Shown one piece after another: positions 21,974 through 33,400 of a stretch of 64,000 nucleotides of DNA. This DNA comes from Symsagittifera roscoffensis (taxonomy: Eukaryota; Xenacoelomorpha; Acoela; Convolutidae): positions 43,724,395-43,788,394 of the forward strand of contig NC_087062.1 of the NCBI RefSeq assembly GCF_963678635.1. The letters run 5' to 3'. Position 1 is the first letter of the stretch. Every line of letters begins with the position of its first letter. Below the pieces are notes generated by a model. The model had not been told where the DNA came from, made no database searches, and saw nothing but the letters and a program-made list of their open reading frames with translations. The translations under genes and the position numbers were made by a program.

Positions 21974-23341
21974 ACAAGGAAATTCAATTATGATCGATTT
22001 TTGTTCATGGAACTCCAATGCTGGCACAATATCTAAAAAATTGTATAATTTAATTTATTTTTGTTAGATAGACCAAAAGAATCCTTTTTACTCTATAAAA
22101 CATCATTTTTATTTATGTTTCATCCACTTGAATTTTTTTTGTTGCGTAAGAGGTTCAAAATGAGATAGTTTTGTTAGAATTTGACGTACGTAGTTTTGGC
22201 GTATTTTCTGATTGACTAATAAATTCAAAAATGATCCGTTTTGAGGTAAAAGTAGGCGTTTTAATTTCTAGACTTTTTCGTTTCCCCTAATAATTCAAAC
22301 CAGCACTGTAAACCAGAACACTAGACCACACGGCTAGAACACAAAGTTTTTAATTTGCTATTTTTTCGTCCTCATCTTCATCCACTGAACCTGAATGCGA
22401 AAAGTCAAACTAGAAATATATATTTAATCATGTCAATTTAAGAGAGTTAAATGTTTTAGTAGCAACATGGAACACAACTAACACCTTTTGCACCAGGTGT
22501 TTCGGTTGGAATTTCCCAGATTAGAGTTTATTATTGAAAAAAAAAACGAAACCTTTTTTTTAGGTCGATCATTTTGATTTGCCGAGATCTCCGAAAACAC
22601 TATGAGGACCCTGTTTAGCAAGCATAAAGTTTCTGCGCAGCTGGCAAATTTTTGAAAAAACAGGGTAAAAACGACAATTTGAGAACTTTTAAAATATGTT
22701 GGACAAAACAATGTTTTTTCGGCGAGCACTCACCTCTCAAATTTAGTTATGTTGGCGCCGAAATTGGAAACTCGCGTAACAAATACCAAAGGGGAACCCT
22801 TCGGAAAGATTTGACAGCCAGAACTGAGGGAGGCCGGTCCATCTCCTCTCATCTTTGGCACACTGCTGCACTTAGATTTTGTTGCAGCAAAAAAAAACAT
22901 GAAATTAGTTTTATTTACACAAAGAACAAGCTATATTAGCCGAAATAATTTCTCTTGAAATTATTTCTTATCGGCTAATTTGTTTGATGCTAATGATCTT
23001 TAAAACTAGTAATTGATGTGCGCACTTGCTTTTGCACTCCTTCCCTTATTCGAACTCAAAAACTTAGCTTTTATGATTTTTTAGAAATCCTACAAAATGT
23101 TCGATTTGTAAGATTTAAGAACAAAATTTTTCCAACAAAAATTATGTACTTGTGTCTTATTGAAATGATTAAAAATTCTATCTATGCTAAAAAAGCACTT
23201 AAGCTTCTTTTTTCTGAGATTTAAACCTCAAATCATAACTGAGTGGGGTTCAATGGAAGATAAGTTATCTCAACAAGAATTATCTGGAAAGATTTTTGAT
23301 ATCTTGTGAGAATAAAGAGAAGAAAATTGATATTAGTAATT

Positions 23342-24398
23342 TTTAACAGACTTGGAAGGTTACCTAAAGTATTGCGAGATTTAAAAATTGTTAAAACTTT
23401 ACGAAACCAAATTTTTTTCAAAGCAAGTGAAAATATTGTAATTCTTTCTATGAAAAAATGGTCTTGCAGCCTGCTGCAATCATTAGAAAAAAATCATAAG
23501 CCATGTCTACAAAAGCATGTAAACTTATACTTTTTCCAAACAAGTCTTAAATCTTAAATCATGCCTGAGTGCGTTTCAATACGAGAAATCGAATGATTTT
23601 TTAATACGAGAAATCGAAAGATTTTTTACCGATATTTTATCATGTTTTCTCAATTTGACAAACGCTGCTAGCAATTTTTTTTTCCTTCAAAGGCGTATTG
23701 AGATACTGGCTATTCGATAGAAGTTCTGCAGAAAATATCTACGAGAACATAATCAACAAAAAGGTGTTTTTTTCTATTTTAGAAATTTTGTTCTTGCAAT
23801 AAAAAAGACTCTGGAAAGACAAAAGACTCGTGTTGAAAAAAAAGGAAATTTAATCTGAGATTTTATCTTGTTTGAACCTTTTTACGCGCTTTTTTTCCAA
23901 TAGGAAGCAATAAACTGTGCGTATAAATTTGCTAATAGGCATCATTGCTTTTTTCCCAGCTTGGCCACTCTAAAACTGGAAAGTCAATATCATGTTATTT
24001 GAAAACTAAGTCGTCAAAAGCTCTCCTAGACATTTATTCCATTAATTCATTATTTTCAAGAAAAACAAAAACTTCCAAATTACAATTTTTAACAAATATC
24101 ATTGCCCATTTTGATCAAAACTTTTTTCTGGGTGAGATTATATTATGCTTTATTTTTCATTTCGTATTAGAGGAGCAGTTGAAAAATCTTGACTTGTGTC
24201 TTTCCACTTCTTTACTTCCTTAATTTCCTCAAAACAAATGAATTTTTTAATGGCAAATACAAATTGCACTACAGTTTGGGGAATAATTATATTTTATATC
24301 ACGCAGAGTAGTTCGAAACATCTAGTGACAGAAATGGCTTCCGCAGTGCATCGGACATGGATTCATCTGGAAACCTTTCCATAAAAACTCATTCTCCT
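23342..24398. other. Intergenic, nothing recognised
   Basis: AT-rich sequence. A short direct repeat (ACGAGAAATCGAAAGA-like) sits at 23580-23625. No coding similarity was seen. Confidence 0.5.
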
Positions 24399-25225
24399 TC
24401 CCCGGGTTGACCTCCATACACCGAAAATGGTTATCATACAATTCCATACATCAAGTGTGTGGAAAAATGCTTGTCATACAATTTTCATACAATTTCTAAA
24501 AATGGTTGAAAACTGGTATAAACTTATTTCTGTGGCTGTTTGATTCTTTTAAAACAGTCTGGTGATAAAAAACTGAGGTTCTCGTTTTTTGAAAAAAATG
24601 CTTATCATACAATTCCCATATATGGAAATTGTATGACTGGCAATTTTTTGAAAATTTGGCCCAAATTTTTTTTGTTTTTTTTTTTTCAACCGCAAATCGA
24701 ATTTCGTACGCAAAAAAACATTTTTCGAAAAAAATTTTTTGCATGCAAAATTTATTATTTTGTGTGCATAACGTAGTCCTGGATACGATAAAATTGGAGT
24801 CCTGATAACTTGAAAATTCAAAAATTTAAAATAATCATCATTAAAAAATTTTGCCAAAAAATAAAAGTTCGTTACTTTTGTTATATCAATTGTGAAAAAC
24901 AGCCTAATTCAGGTCGCTAGCTATGCATTGTAAATGCAAGACCGTCCAACTTTTGGTGTTTTGAGTAACCAAGGTCTTTGTCACTGATGATCGGTCGCAA
25001 ACGCAACCGAAAATTTTTCAGAAACAAAATTTAGAAAGAAAAAAATCAAAATTTTTGGTTTATGGAAAAACACCTATCATACAATTTTCATATATGGAAA
25101 AATGTTTATCATAGAGATTTCATACAATGTTCTGTACGTATGGCATTGTATGGAATTGTATGACAAGAAGTTTTTCATAAATGGAAATTGTATGATTAGA
25201 AGTTTTGGTCAACCCGGGTCCTTTG
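24399..25225 (+). mobile_element. CCCGGGTTGACC-ended element, copy 1
   Basis: The left end is TCCCCGGGTTGACC and the right end is GGTCAACCCGGGTCCTTTG, giving a perfect 12-bp inverted repeat. The interior holds several TCATACAATT / AATTGTATGA inverted pairs, including a 32-bp near-perfect palindrome at 24605-24636. A second copy lies at 61157-62052 with its core inverted. No transposase is recognisable, so it is probably a non-autonomous DNA element; the superfamily is unknown. Its right end is 13 bp from the lectin gene start codon. Confidence 0.8.
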
Positions 25226-25238
25226 TCATAAGATCAGA

Positions 25239-25576
25239 ATGGTTCAGTTTTTTGCAAATCTAGTTCATGTTCTATTATTTCTGATTTTTTTCTACTGTCA
25301 TGTCATATCAGCATTACAGTTTGAATCCGATTGTCTCAACAGTCTGTTCAACTGTGAGATCCGAGTGCCGAAACAGTTCGGCAAACAACTCCTCACTATG
25401 TACTATACAGGAGTATCCGAGTCTATCTGTCACTACAGAGCATCGATGATCAAGGCACATTCCCACATGTATTGCACCAAAGGAAATTTTTGTGGGCTGA
25501 TTTTGGACAATTCTGATGTTACTCATGTGAAAATTGAACATTTCGAAGATGTGAAAATGTGTGAAGTGTTTGGAAG
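25239..25576 (+). CDS. Lectin-like gene exon 1: signal peptide and cysteine-rich domain
   Basis: The ATG at 25239 is followed by a strongly hydrophobic segment ending at VISA, a good signal-peptidase site. Six cysteines follow (DCL, NCE, ICH, YCT, FCG, MCE), consistent with a disulfide-bonded extracellular domain of unknown family. The exon ends in phase 2. Confidence 0.72.
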
Positions 25577-26084
25577 GTCAAAGAAAAAGTGCGAGTTAGT
25601 TTTTAATTGAATTTTTTAAATTTAATAGTTCATGAACCACAGGTTTTGCTATAAGCGTATATTTGGGCACTATACAAGAGCACCGCTCAATAACCGGGTT
25701 TGAGGGTATGAATGGACATTTTGGAAAGATCTGAAACCATTTTTCTCATTAAATTCTTATTCAAGAGACGTGGTTTTCCACATAACCCTGAAAGGTGGAG
25801 AGCAATGTCCGAATGTCGACAATCCTTGCCATTGGACCCAACAATGCGATGACTCAGTCATTGGGGGGTTCCTCTGCCGATGTGACCCAAATGAGCCTTC
25901 CCTGACAGAGATTGGAGGAGCTTGTTTGGACCCATATATATTGAAGGCTGCTGGGCCAAACAATCTAGGTTTTAGAGCTGTTCATTTAGCCGCTGGGCGG
26001 ATGAACTATGAGCGTGCAGAGGAATATTGCAATGGTCTGGCAGGTCTTTTGCCGAACTATTTCACCAAGGAAATTGAACAGGAG
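25239..26084 (+). CDS. Secreted EGF / C-type lectin-like protein, two exons visible, 3' part not found
   Basis: Exon 25239-25576 starts with an ATG and a signal peptide (hydrophobic HVLLFLIFFYCHVISA), followed by about 85 residues with six cysteines that I do not recognise. A 189-bp GT-AG intron (GGAAG|GTCAAA to TATTCAAG) joins in phase 2 to exon 25766-26084. The second exon encodes one EGF repeat with cysteine spacing 6-5-9-1-13 and then the first part of a C-type lectin domain (MNYERAEEYCNGLAGLLP, the helix with A-x-x-YC). The donor proposed at 26084 (GGAG|GTCAAT) is weak. The rest of the lectin fold (WxGL, WND and the last cysteines) was not found before 35 kb, so the gene is incomplete or truncated. 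It would act outside the cell, perhaps in adhesion or immunity. Confidence 0.72.
25766..26084 (+). CDS. Lectin-like gene exon 2: EGF repeat and start of C-type lectin domain
   Basis: The EGF repeat runs from CPNVDNPC to GGAC with standard order and spacing. It lacks the Asp-x-Asp/Glu calcium-binding consensus at its start. The lectin segment follows after about 15 residues. The base A at 25766 completes an Arg codon with exon 1. Confidence 0.75.
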
Positions 26085-26640
26085 GTCAATACATTCCCCA
26101 TTTCAGAAATCTTAGTCTTCGTTCACTTTTGGTTATGTGTATTCAAAAGTCAATAAGGGTATCGTTCCATTTTTAAAAAATCAAAAGGAAATTTCTTTAA
26201 AGCAACATAAATTAGACAGCTTTTTTCGCTATTTCAAGTTGATTATGGTTTTTAAAAGATAACATTAATTACCAAATTACGGCAGAAATATATGAATTAG
26301 TTAAATTTGCTACTACTTGAAAACTCAAATCAAAATTGTGCGAGATGAAAGTCAGTGTCACAAAAAATTAAATTGTCTGGACGGAGATACATTTTTTGAA
26401 TTTTTGTGGAAACAGAATTATGCGTGGTGGATTTTTGATTTTTTGGATCAAACAAGCAATTCTTTCTCCCCCCTAAGTGACCTACCATAGAATTCCCTCC
26501 CCAAGCATGTGTTAAATGTGAAAACTGATTCTGTATAAAATATGCATTTCATAAGATCGCGCATATAAAACTGGTTTCTACATTTCTACTTTGATACATG
26601 GTTGGAACTAGAAATCATTATATATTAACCCTACCCGCAC
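26085..26640. other. Nothing recognised
   Basis: AT-rich sequence after the last lectin-like exon. The open frame running past 26084 (NTFPISEILVF and on) does not look like a lectin domain. Confidence 0.5.
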
Positions 26641-26649
26641 TTAGTAGAA

Positions 26650-28960
26650 AAAGAAAATAATAGATTATATTTTAATTATAACCGTGTAAACGTGGGGGAA
26701 TTCACAAAATCTCTAGGCCGGTCTTGCTCGCTATTTCACACCGCCGCAATATGTTCTCTTTGGTACTGAGGTCAGCGGGGCAACCGATTCCCAGTACTGT
26801 TCACAATCCCAAAAGGATTGATTTGGTGGTTGGCTGCTCTGTACTGTACAGTGTTGCTCGCCCCGTGATTCGTGCTCTTCCGACTGTATCTTACCCGTCA
26901 ATCAATAATCGATCGCAACAACGTTTCCAATAATAAGAATGAATTAAGAAAAGAATATAACCAAATACAGAGTAGCCTATAATTGGCTGAAATATAAATT
27001 AATCATTCAATTAAATAAAGGGATTCGCGATTACTATTACTTAAACTAACTGCCTCCTGCAGTTCAATTAACACCTCACTACTAACAAACGTTCTCCTCG
27101 AGAACTTCTTTCAATATCAATCGTTCAACAACGATTCCACTATCCTCTAGATAGCCTAACTAACATTCACTAACTAATCTACATTCACATTAACAAGTCT
27201 TCCAACTCGTTCTCACTTTACTTTGAGAATCAAGCGACTCTCTTAGCTTGTAGCCCAAATTGTTCTCTAACTAACTGAGAACCAACTATTCGATTCGCTC
27301 GCAATTATTCTTCTGACTCTTACAGGCTCTCCGGTACCCTCCAATTCCTTATTTTTTTACACTAGTTTCAGTTAAGTCACGCCATTCCCTATCAATCCTG
27401 AAATCCACCAAATCACCCGTCCGAACATGTTTAAGACTGTATCCCTCCTCCTGTCAACTCTGCCACGTGCCAACTTCGGTTTCTTTTATCAATCTTTTCA
27501 ACCTTATTAGATACCCGGTATGCGGTAGTTGTCACAATTTGACCAAGCAAACAAATGTCATACGATTCTAATCAACCAATTCCTGAACTCTGTGAACTTC
27601 AGCTCTCGAGTTCAACTCAACCTCCAAACCATGCTATATTTACTCAGTAATCCTCCCGAGGTCTTTTTTTTTAATTATCCCGTTAACGTTTTGACCTCCC
27701 AAGGGCAGGGGGAGACCCTTTTCATTGGTAGCTGATTCATTTTAGGCATCTAAAATTTTTCTCTGTACTCTATTCCAATCCCGACCTTCTAGCTATCAGG
27801 GTAACGTAGTTCGTCTATTAGGGGTCAAATTAAACCAAAAAGTCACCTCCGGAGAGCCAAGTAAATATCCCGTCCATGCAGACTATTTAGGAAACTTAAC
27901 TCTCATGCTATGCCTCTTTTACTACCACTTTCCTCTGGGACTACTTTTCTTTTACCATGACTCATATTCTATTAATAGCAAATTCGCCAAGCTAAATTGA
28001 GCCCAATGTTTACCAAGTCCACTTTAAATTAAATCCTCTATTCCAAGGTTGCAATGTAAAATCTACATCTCTATCAGATTCTGCTCTAGTTCCCAATATA
28101 TAAGTTTTCCCCCCAATTTTTAGCAAGGTGACCCATTCTCATTTCTAGGGGTTTGGTTGGTAAATACTCCACTTTCCGGTGTTAATCTCGGGGTTTTCCA
28201 TGCAATTTTGGGGTCAAGATGCCCAAAGGTCAATTTAAGGTCACCCATGGGGGTCCTAACTACCAAGTTTCATTCATATCCCAATAATACTTCACAAGTT
28301 ATACCATTTCAAAGGTCCATTATCACTTTTTCCGGGAAAAGGCTATTAACACCGGAAGGAGTCACCGGAGGGTTTTCATTCGCGAGGGGTCTTTTTTCGG
28401 GGCCCGTATCTATGTCCATTGCCGCAATAAAATCGATATGCCCTCGCTCATTATTTCGCGTAAATTGCCTATTTCCGGTCTAAGGGGGTGTTTTTCCAAG
28501 TGCTAACAGCTTCCGGTCCAACCGCCGGATTTGTTTCAAATTATACTACAAGATGTATCTTGCCACTACCTATTATCCTTCCAAGTTTCAGCTCCCTGCA
28601 ATCAATGGAAGCCGAGAAACGGCTTCCGGAGTTTAGGGGTGGGTTTGTTTACTTAGGGCATAAAACCGGAAGTTGGGGGTCTGAGGGGTCTGGGTTTCCA
28701 AACTTAAGCTCCCCTTAACTAGGACTACAACATACTAGAATTTGAGTCCAACACCGCCGCTAGTTTCCGAGTTCTGATAGGGCAATTTACACTTCCGGGG
28801 ACCATTATCACTTGCCCCCCAAGGGTCTGAGGGGTCCCGTTTTTTCTATGCCCAGGTCAAATCACCTCTAGTATCGCTCCTCTGAATTTTATAACATTAG
28901 CTTTCTTAGTTACGATTTGGGGGGGTTGCCAATTTTGTCAAATTTTGTTTCTGGCATAGG
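26650..28960. other. GC-richer unassigned tract, possibly a decayed element
   Basis: This 2.3 kb differs in composition from its flanks: fewer A/T runs, many CCTCC, CCGG and GGGGTC strings, and none of the dispersed repeats found elsewhere in the window. No frame on either strand stays open for more than about 110 codons. I saw no convincing protein domain. It could be an old element or a block of foreign or formerly coding DNA. Confidence 0.4.
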
Positions 28961-29089
28961 AGGGACGATATCTTCGAAGATTGAACTAATTCGAACTTTG
29001 CCCTTTGTTTGCTCTACTGCTTAACTTAATGACGAATCAATCTTACGCTCAGGTTACATAGCATGTAATACAGTAGAATCACCGTTTCT

Positions 29090-29320
29090 ACAAATCGTAT
29101 TTTTAGCAAAAATTATAATTAAGAATAAGCGTCAATTTTAGATGTTTATCGATTTATAATCGATTATAATGATAACATTTTTAATGACATTTTAGTAAAT
29201 TATAATCAATTATAATTGCTTATAGTTTTTCCGAAAATCTCTTATATTCTATTATAATAGATTATAATCTTCTTTTCTATCAAAAGTTTATCTCACAAAA
29301 ATCAATTATTATGGATATAA
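29090..29320. repeat. AATCGATTATAAT motif cluster
   Basis: Strings such as TCGATTTATAATCGATTATA and AATTATAATCAATTATAATT form overlapping palindromes. They resemble the motifs near 1.1 kb, 15.4 kb and inside the array MITE. Confidence 0.5.
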
Positions 29321-29381
29321 TTTAGCTATTCTGCATGAAAAAACAGTCAAAATCAACTTTAATGTAAGTTTAAGCAATAAG

Positions 29382-29845
29382 CAGGGGCGGATCTAGGACT
29401 TTCTCGGGGAAGGGGGGCGGATTTTCAAACAACTTTCGAAGATTTTGTCGGCCTTTTTTTAGGTTGACCAAATTGATTTTATGAGCACTCCTAACTCAGT
29501 CAAACGCAGGCAAAATTATGAAAAAACAGGAGAATATACCCTGCTTAAAGTTTGTTGGGCTACGTAAGGGGCTCACTTTGATATAATTATGTCTGTGATC
29601 GACTGGGTATTTTTGGCGTAATTTTTGATTAACTAAGAAAAGCCAAAATGACCCATTTTTGGGGTAAAATTTTGGACCCGATTTTCGCATAACAAATTAC
29701 ACCATAATATTTCTGCTAAAATTTTAAGCAAGTTTTGTCTTCGTAGGTTTTCAGCTAAACTCAACCCAATTTGAGAGAAACGCGTTTTAAATTTCAAGTT
29801 TAGCTCGTTTTGTCCGGTTAATTTAAATCAGCACTGTAGTATGAC
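29382..29845. mobile_element. Composite: hAT-like MITE left end joined to CAGCACTGTA-ended repeat
   Basis: It begins CAGGGGCGGATCTAGG like the hAT-like MITEs but ends TTAATTTAAATCAGCACTGTA, the right end shared with repeats at 45.5, 56.3 kb and in the tandem array. It may be one element inserted into, or fused with, another. No target duplication was found. Confidence 0.55.
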
Positions 29846-32107
29846 GCGAGTATCACTGCCAGAGTCCTTGCAACTGCTAAGTTGGAATTAAACCAATCCA
29901 AGTTTCAAAATTTCAATTACATCTCGACATCATTTACCTTGAAGTAGTCACAGTAATTTACAAAAGTTAGTAAAAAGACATAAAAATACTTAAGTTTAGA
30001 TTCAGTTAGTATTGAGTAATTGCCAACTGGTTTCCGGAGATTGAAAGTTTTTTTGATTGTCCCGGATTTTCCCGTGTTAAACTTCAATATCGCTAATATT
30101 AGCTAAGCAAGAGTATGAATCGTCTCAGCTTTCTTTCTATATGCTTGTCAAATAACCTTGAAAATTGTTTACAACGATTTTTTACCCTCAACAAGTCGTT
30201 TGTCTTAGAATCATTGTCGCTAATTAATGATGTCAGTTCTTAGACATCATAAATTTTCAAATAAGTTCAGTTTTTAACCTTGACTTATCCCTGGAAACAC
30301 TTCGGATTCCCTACAATATGCTAGTATGAAAACTTGAACAACAAACTGCTGAGTAAATCTGTATACTACATGACTGCAGAGCCCTGAATTTTTTGACTGT
30401 TCCTTTCCTTGCTATCAAATAGTTTTCGGAAAACAAATTTTTTTGAAACCATACTCTTTGGACCGCCCTTACCAATTAAAAAGTGTTAAATTGGGAGTCA
30501 TTCACTGAATTAATATGACCAATTTAATTCACCTCAAATCTTTCTCTTAAAAGTCGAAAAAACAAGACTGCGCATTTTCGAGGATAAACCTTAAATGATT
30601 AGACTGCCATCAGACTAGCCTCGAATAGTTTTTGGTGAACAAAATTTTGATATACTATAAGCTTTGGACGGTCAACCTTAAATTTTAAGTGCTAAAATTT
30701 GGATCATATGCAGTATTAAAATGGCAAAATTAATTCGCCTCAATGCAGTTTGGAATACTATGAGTAATGGTTTTTTCGAATATAAGAAGTCGCGTATTGA
30801 AACAATGAAAAAGTATAATGAAGTTTTGCAACCGCAGTTAGTCAAAGGCAAGCAACCCAATGAGAAAAAGAAATTTCCAGAATAGTTCCCCAAGCTCTCA
30901 AACGTTGAAAATTTTGTATGAATAAAAAATTTCAGAAACCTTAAGATATACATTCCTCGATGTATTCGAAAGTCGGAACTAAAAAGCAAAAATTAGAAAA
31001 AGCCGAAGAAAATGACAGAAACTTATGTGCGTTGTGTTTTGGTTTCTGAAGAAATGAATAGATTGAGGGATTGATAATACACTTCAGACGATAGAAGCAA
31101 TGAGTTCAAAAACAAATTTGAAACCAAACATGAAATTAATCACCGAGTATAAGTTTTATACCATTTTATTCAAAAAGAGGAACAATGAAAAAGCGTACTT
31201 TTATAATTCCTGGTTACTCAGACAATTTGAACAAACTTATAAAGTGTAAAATTGAAGAACCAACAAGCAATGATTCGACAAAAACTATGTAGGTCGTAAC
31301 TCACCGAAGTTAAACTGGAGAAAATTTATAATTGCGAAATTTTATTTTCTTCTTTGTGCAACTATTGAATTCCAATATAGCATTTGAGAATGCAAATGTT
31401 TCCGTGTTTTTTTTTTACAAATTTTTAAAAAACTTAATCGAAAAATCATTTTTACTCCCATTTTTCAGACCATTAAAGCCGTTCTTGAATAACCTTTTTA
31501 GTGGCCCAGTTGGAATTAGTTTTTGAGTGCTCTGCTTATAGTAATATGTCATGACCAACGCGTAAACAGCAAGCTAGCTATCATTTAAGTGGACCTTTAT
31601 TGTTTTGAGGTACTTCATAAGTCGTCTAAAAATCGCTTTAACACATGCAACTATCTGTTTTTAGCTTGGCAGTGAATGTAAACGATTCAAAAACTGAAAA
31701 CTATTTTAAAATATCTGAATATTTGAATTGAAAATGTCTAAATATCTGAAATAAAATGTCTAAATATTTGAATTGGAATTTTTTTCCAAATTTGAATTGA
31801 AAATTATGAGCACAAACAATTTTAAACAACAATTCATTTTTTATAGCTTGGTGTAACCTAATTCCGTCACTGTGCAATTCCCAATTCTTGTGTAAGAGTT
31901 GAAAAAACTTAAAGTCCAGCAGCTAAAAACAGCATTTTAATTTCATTCACAGTAATTATAGGGCTGCGTTTTGTCATTGATGACACCAATTTCAGCTGAT
32001 TTAAATACAAACAAGACTGCTTGTATCAAGGCTACCTCTTGAAAACTCCGACTGTCCCTTAATGTCTATAAGTTCGATTAAAACAAATTAATTGAATTTT
32101 AAAAAGA
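29846..32107. other. Intergenic with decayed repeats
   Basis: Pieces of the hairpin-tail family (GACTGCAGAGCCCTGAATTTT near 30370; AACAAGACTGC near 30563 and 32010) occur. No gene is supported. Confidence 0.5.
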
Positions 32108-32620
32108 AGCAAGACTGCTCGTATCAGGGCAAAGCCCTGAATGTTCCGACTGCCTTTTAAGGTTTATGGAGCAGCAGTAATAACATAAAAAAATAAAAGA
32201 AATAAAATAAAATGAAAATCTTTTTTTTTTAATTTGAAATTTTTTATGAAAATCATCCCCCACACGCCATATAAAGTAGAAAAAGACAGATTTCGTTCCT
32301 TGTAACAAATCAATTATGGCAAATAAGCTTCGTTCAACCAATTTGGAACGATTTATAAGACGGATTAATAGCGCGAATTATATTGCGCTTTAGTTGTCCC
32401 AAATTGAACAAAATGGCAATCTTTAAACCCTCATAACTTCACGCAAAGTGATCACAGGTGAAATATCTTTTCAAATTTAAGCTCAGGACAACAATGGCTT
32501 TCGAATGATATTTAAAAATTCCGTCAAAAATGGCTAGTTAAAAAGTCGAAGTTTGTCTGAAGAAAAAAAACCCACCCCGAGCACAAATATTCCGTTACTT
32601 TCGTATCGAAAGTCGGAACA
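32108..32620 (-). mobile_element. Hairpin-tail repeat family, copy 1 (minus)
   Basis: It reads CAAGACTGCTCGTATCAGGG at one side and ends AGTCGGAACA. An inner 10-bp inverted repeat TGTTCCGACT / AGTCGGAACA is followed outside by a tail with a TCAGGGC-loop-GCCCTGA hairpin. Internal blocks (CCACACGCCAT, ATTGCGCTTTAGTTGTCCC) are shared with the copies at 35969, 37118 and 43092. No open frame is conserved, so it is non-autonomous and of unknown class. Confidence 0.75.
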
Positions 32621-32621
32621 A

Positions 32622-33142
32622 ATAGAAAACACGGCCACTAACTTTTATGTGAAGTACAAAAATTTATATTTAGCATATAGTTATGTATTAGTTCGAATAA
32701 CTAGCATGCCTCAATAAAATTTGGAACAAACAAGACTGCTTGTATCAAAGCTACGCCTTGAAAACTCCGACTGTCCTTAAATGTCTATAAGTTCGTTTAA
32801 AACAAATTAATAGAATTTTAAAAAGAAAATAGAAACCCCGGCCACTAACTTTTATGTGAAGTACAAAAAGTTATATTTAGCATATAGTTCTGTATTAGTT
32901 CGAATAACTAGCATGCCTCAATAAAATTTGGAACAAACAAGACTGCTTGTATCAAAGCTACGCCTTGAAAACTCCGACTGTCTTTAAATGTCTATAAGTT
33001 CGAATAAAACAAAATAATTGAATTTTTAAAAGAAAATAGAAAAACCTGCCACTAACTTTTATGTGAAGTACAAAAATTTACATTTATCATATAGTTATGT
33101 ATAAATTTGAATAACTAGCATGCCTCAATAAAATTTGGAACA
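32622..33142 (+). repeat. Tandem repeat, 207-bp period, about 2.5 copies
   Basis: Copies begin at ATAGAAA at 32622, 32829 and 33036. The unit contains GGCCACTAACTTTTATGTGA, CTAGCATGCCTCAATAAAAT and a decayed hairpin-tail sequence. It begins two bases after the end of the 32108-32620 repeat. Confidence 0.85.
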
Positions 33143-33400
33143 AGTTCTTGGCTGGATCGAATCGAGGCTTGGACTTTAATAGCACAAATTATATCGCTCG
33201 TTAATTATCCCAAAAAGGTTTTTTGCAATAACAATGTCACCTGTAACAAATTTTTTTGAAGTTGTGCTCAGGTCATCAATAATTTTCAGATAATTATTTG
33301 GAAACCCGTCAAATTTCTAACTGAACAAGACTGCTCGTCTATCAAGGCAAAGCTCTGAATGTTCCGACTGTTCCTTTATTCATATCGAATAGTTTTTGGG
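33143..33400. repeat. Mosaic fragment of the hairpin-tail family
   Basis: It contains AATTATATCGCTCGTTAATTA and, at 33326, AACAAGACTGCTCG with AAGCTCTGAATGTTCCGACTG, both recognisable parts of the 520-bp family but shortened and diverged. Confidence 0.6.

Larger units (their letters stand above)
16064..23341 (+). repeat. Tandem array of four 1.6-1.9 kb units
   Basis: Units start at 16064, 17844, 19774 and 21707, each at AATTAAATTGAACAACA, and the array stops at AGTAATT near 23341. Unit lengths are 1780, 1930, 1933 and 1635. Units 2 and 3 are nearly identical by eye over their full length; unit 1 is the most divergent. Each unit is a composite: a 131-132 bp palindromic MITE, a segment ending CAGCACTGTAA, a truncated hAT-like MITE core and an AT-rich tail. 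Units 2 and 3 also carry a 301-bp internal duplication. No host gene is present. Confidence 0.92.

Noticed and set aside
17008-22939. Repeated 95-99 codon frames in the tandem array
   Set aside because: They are identical only because the units are recent duplicates. They cover MITE sequence, match no known family and unit 1 does not keep the same length.
24496-24857. Open frames inside the CCCGGG element, with similar frames in the second copy
   Set aside because: Lysine/phenylalanine-rich translations of AT-rich DNA; the two copies do not keep one common frame and no transposase motif is seen.
25757-25963. Minus-strand frame opposite the lectin-like exon 2
   Set aside because: It is a shadow of the plus-strand EGF and lectin coding sequence.
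28157-28718. 108- and 76-codon plus-strand frames in the GC-richer tract
   Set aside because: No domain recognised and no exon signals; kept only as an unassigned tract.
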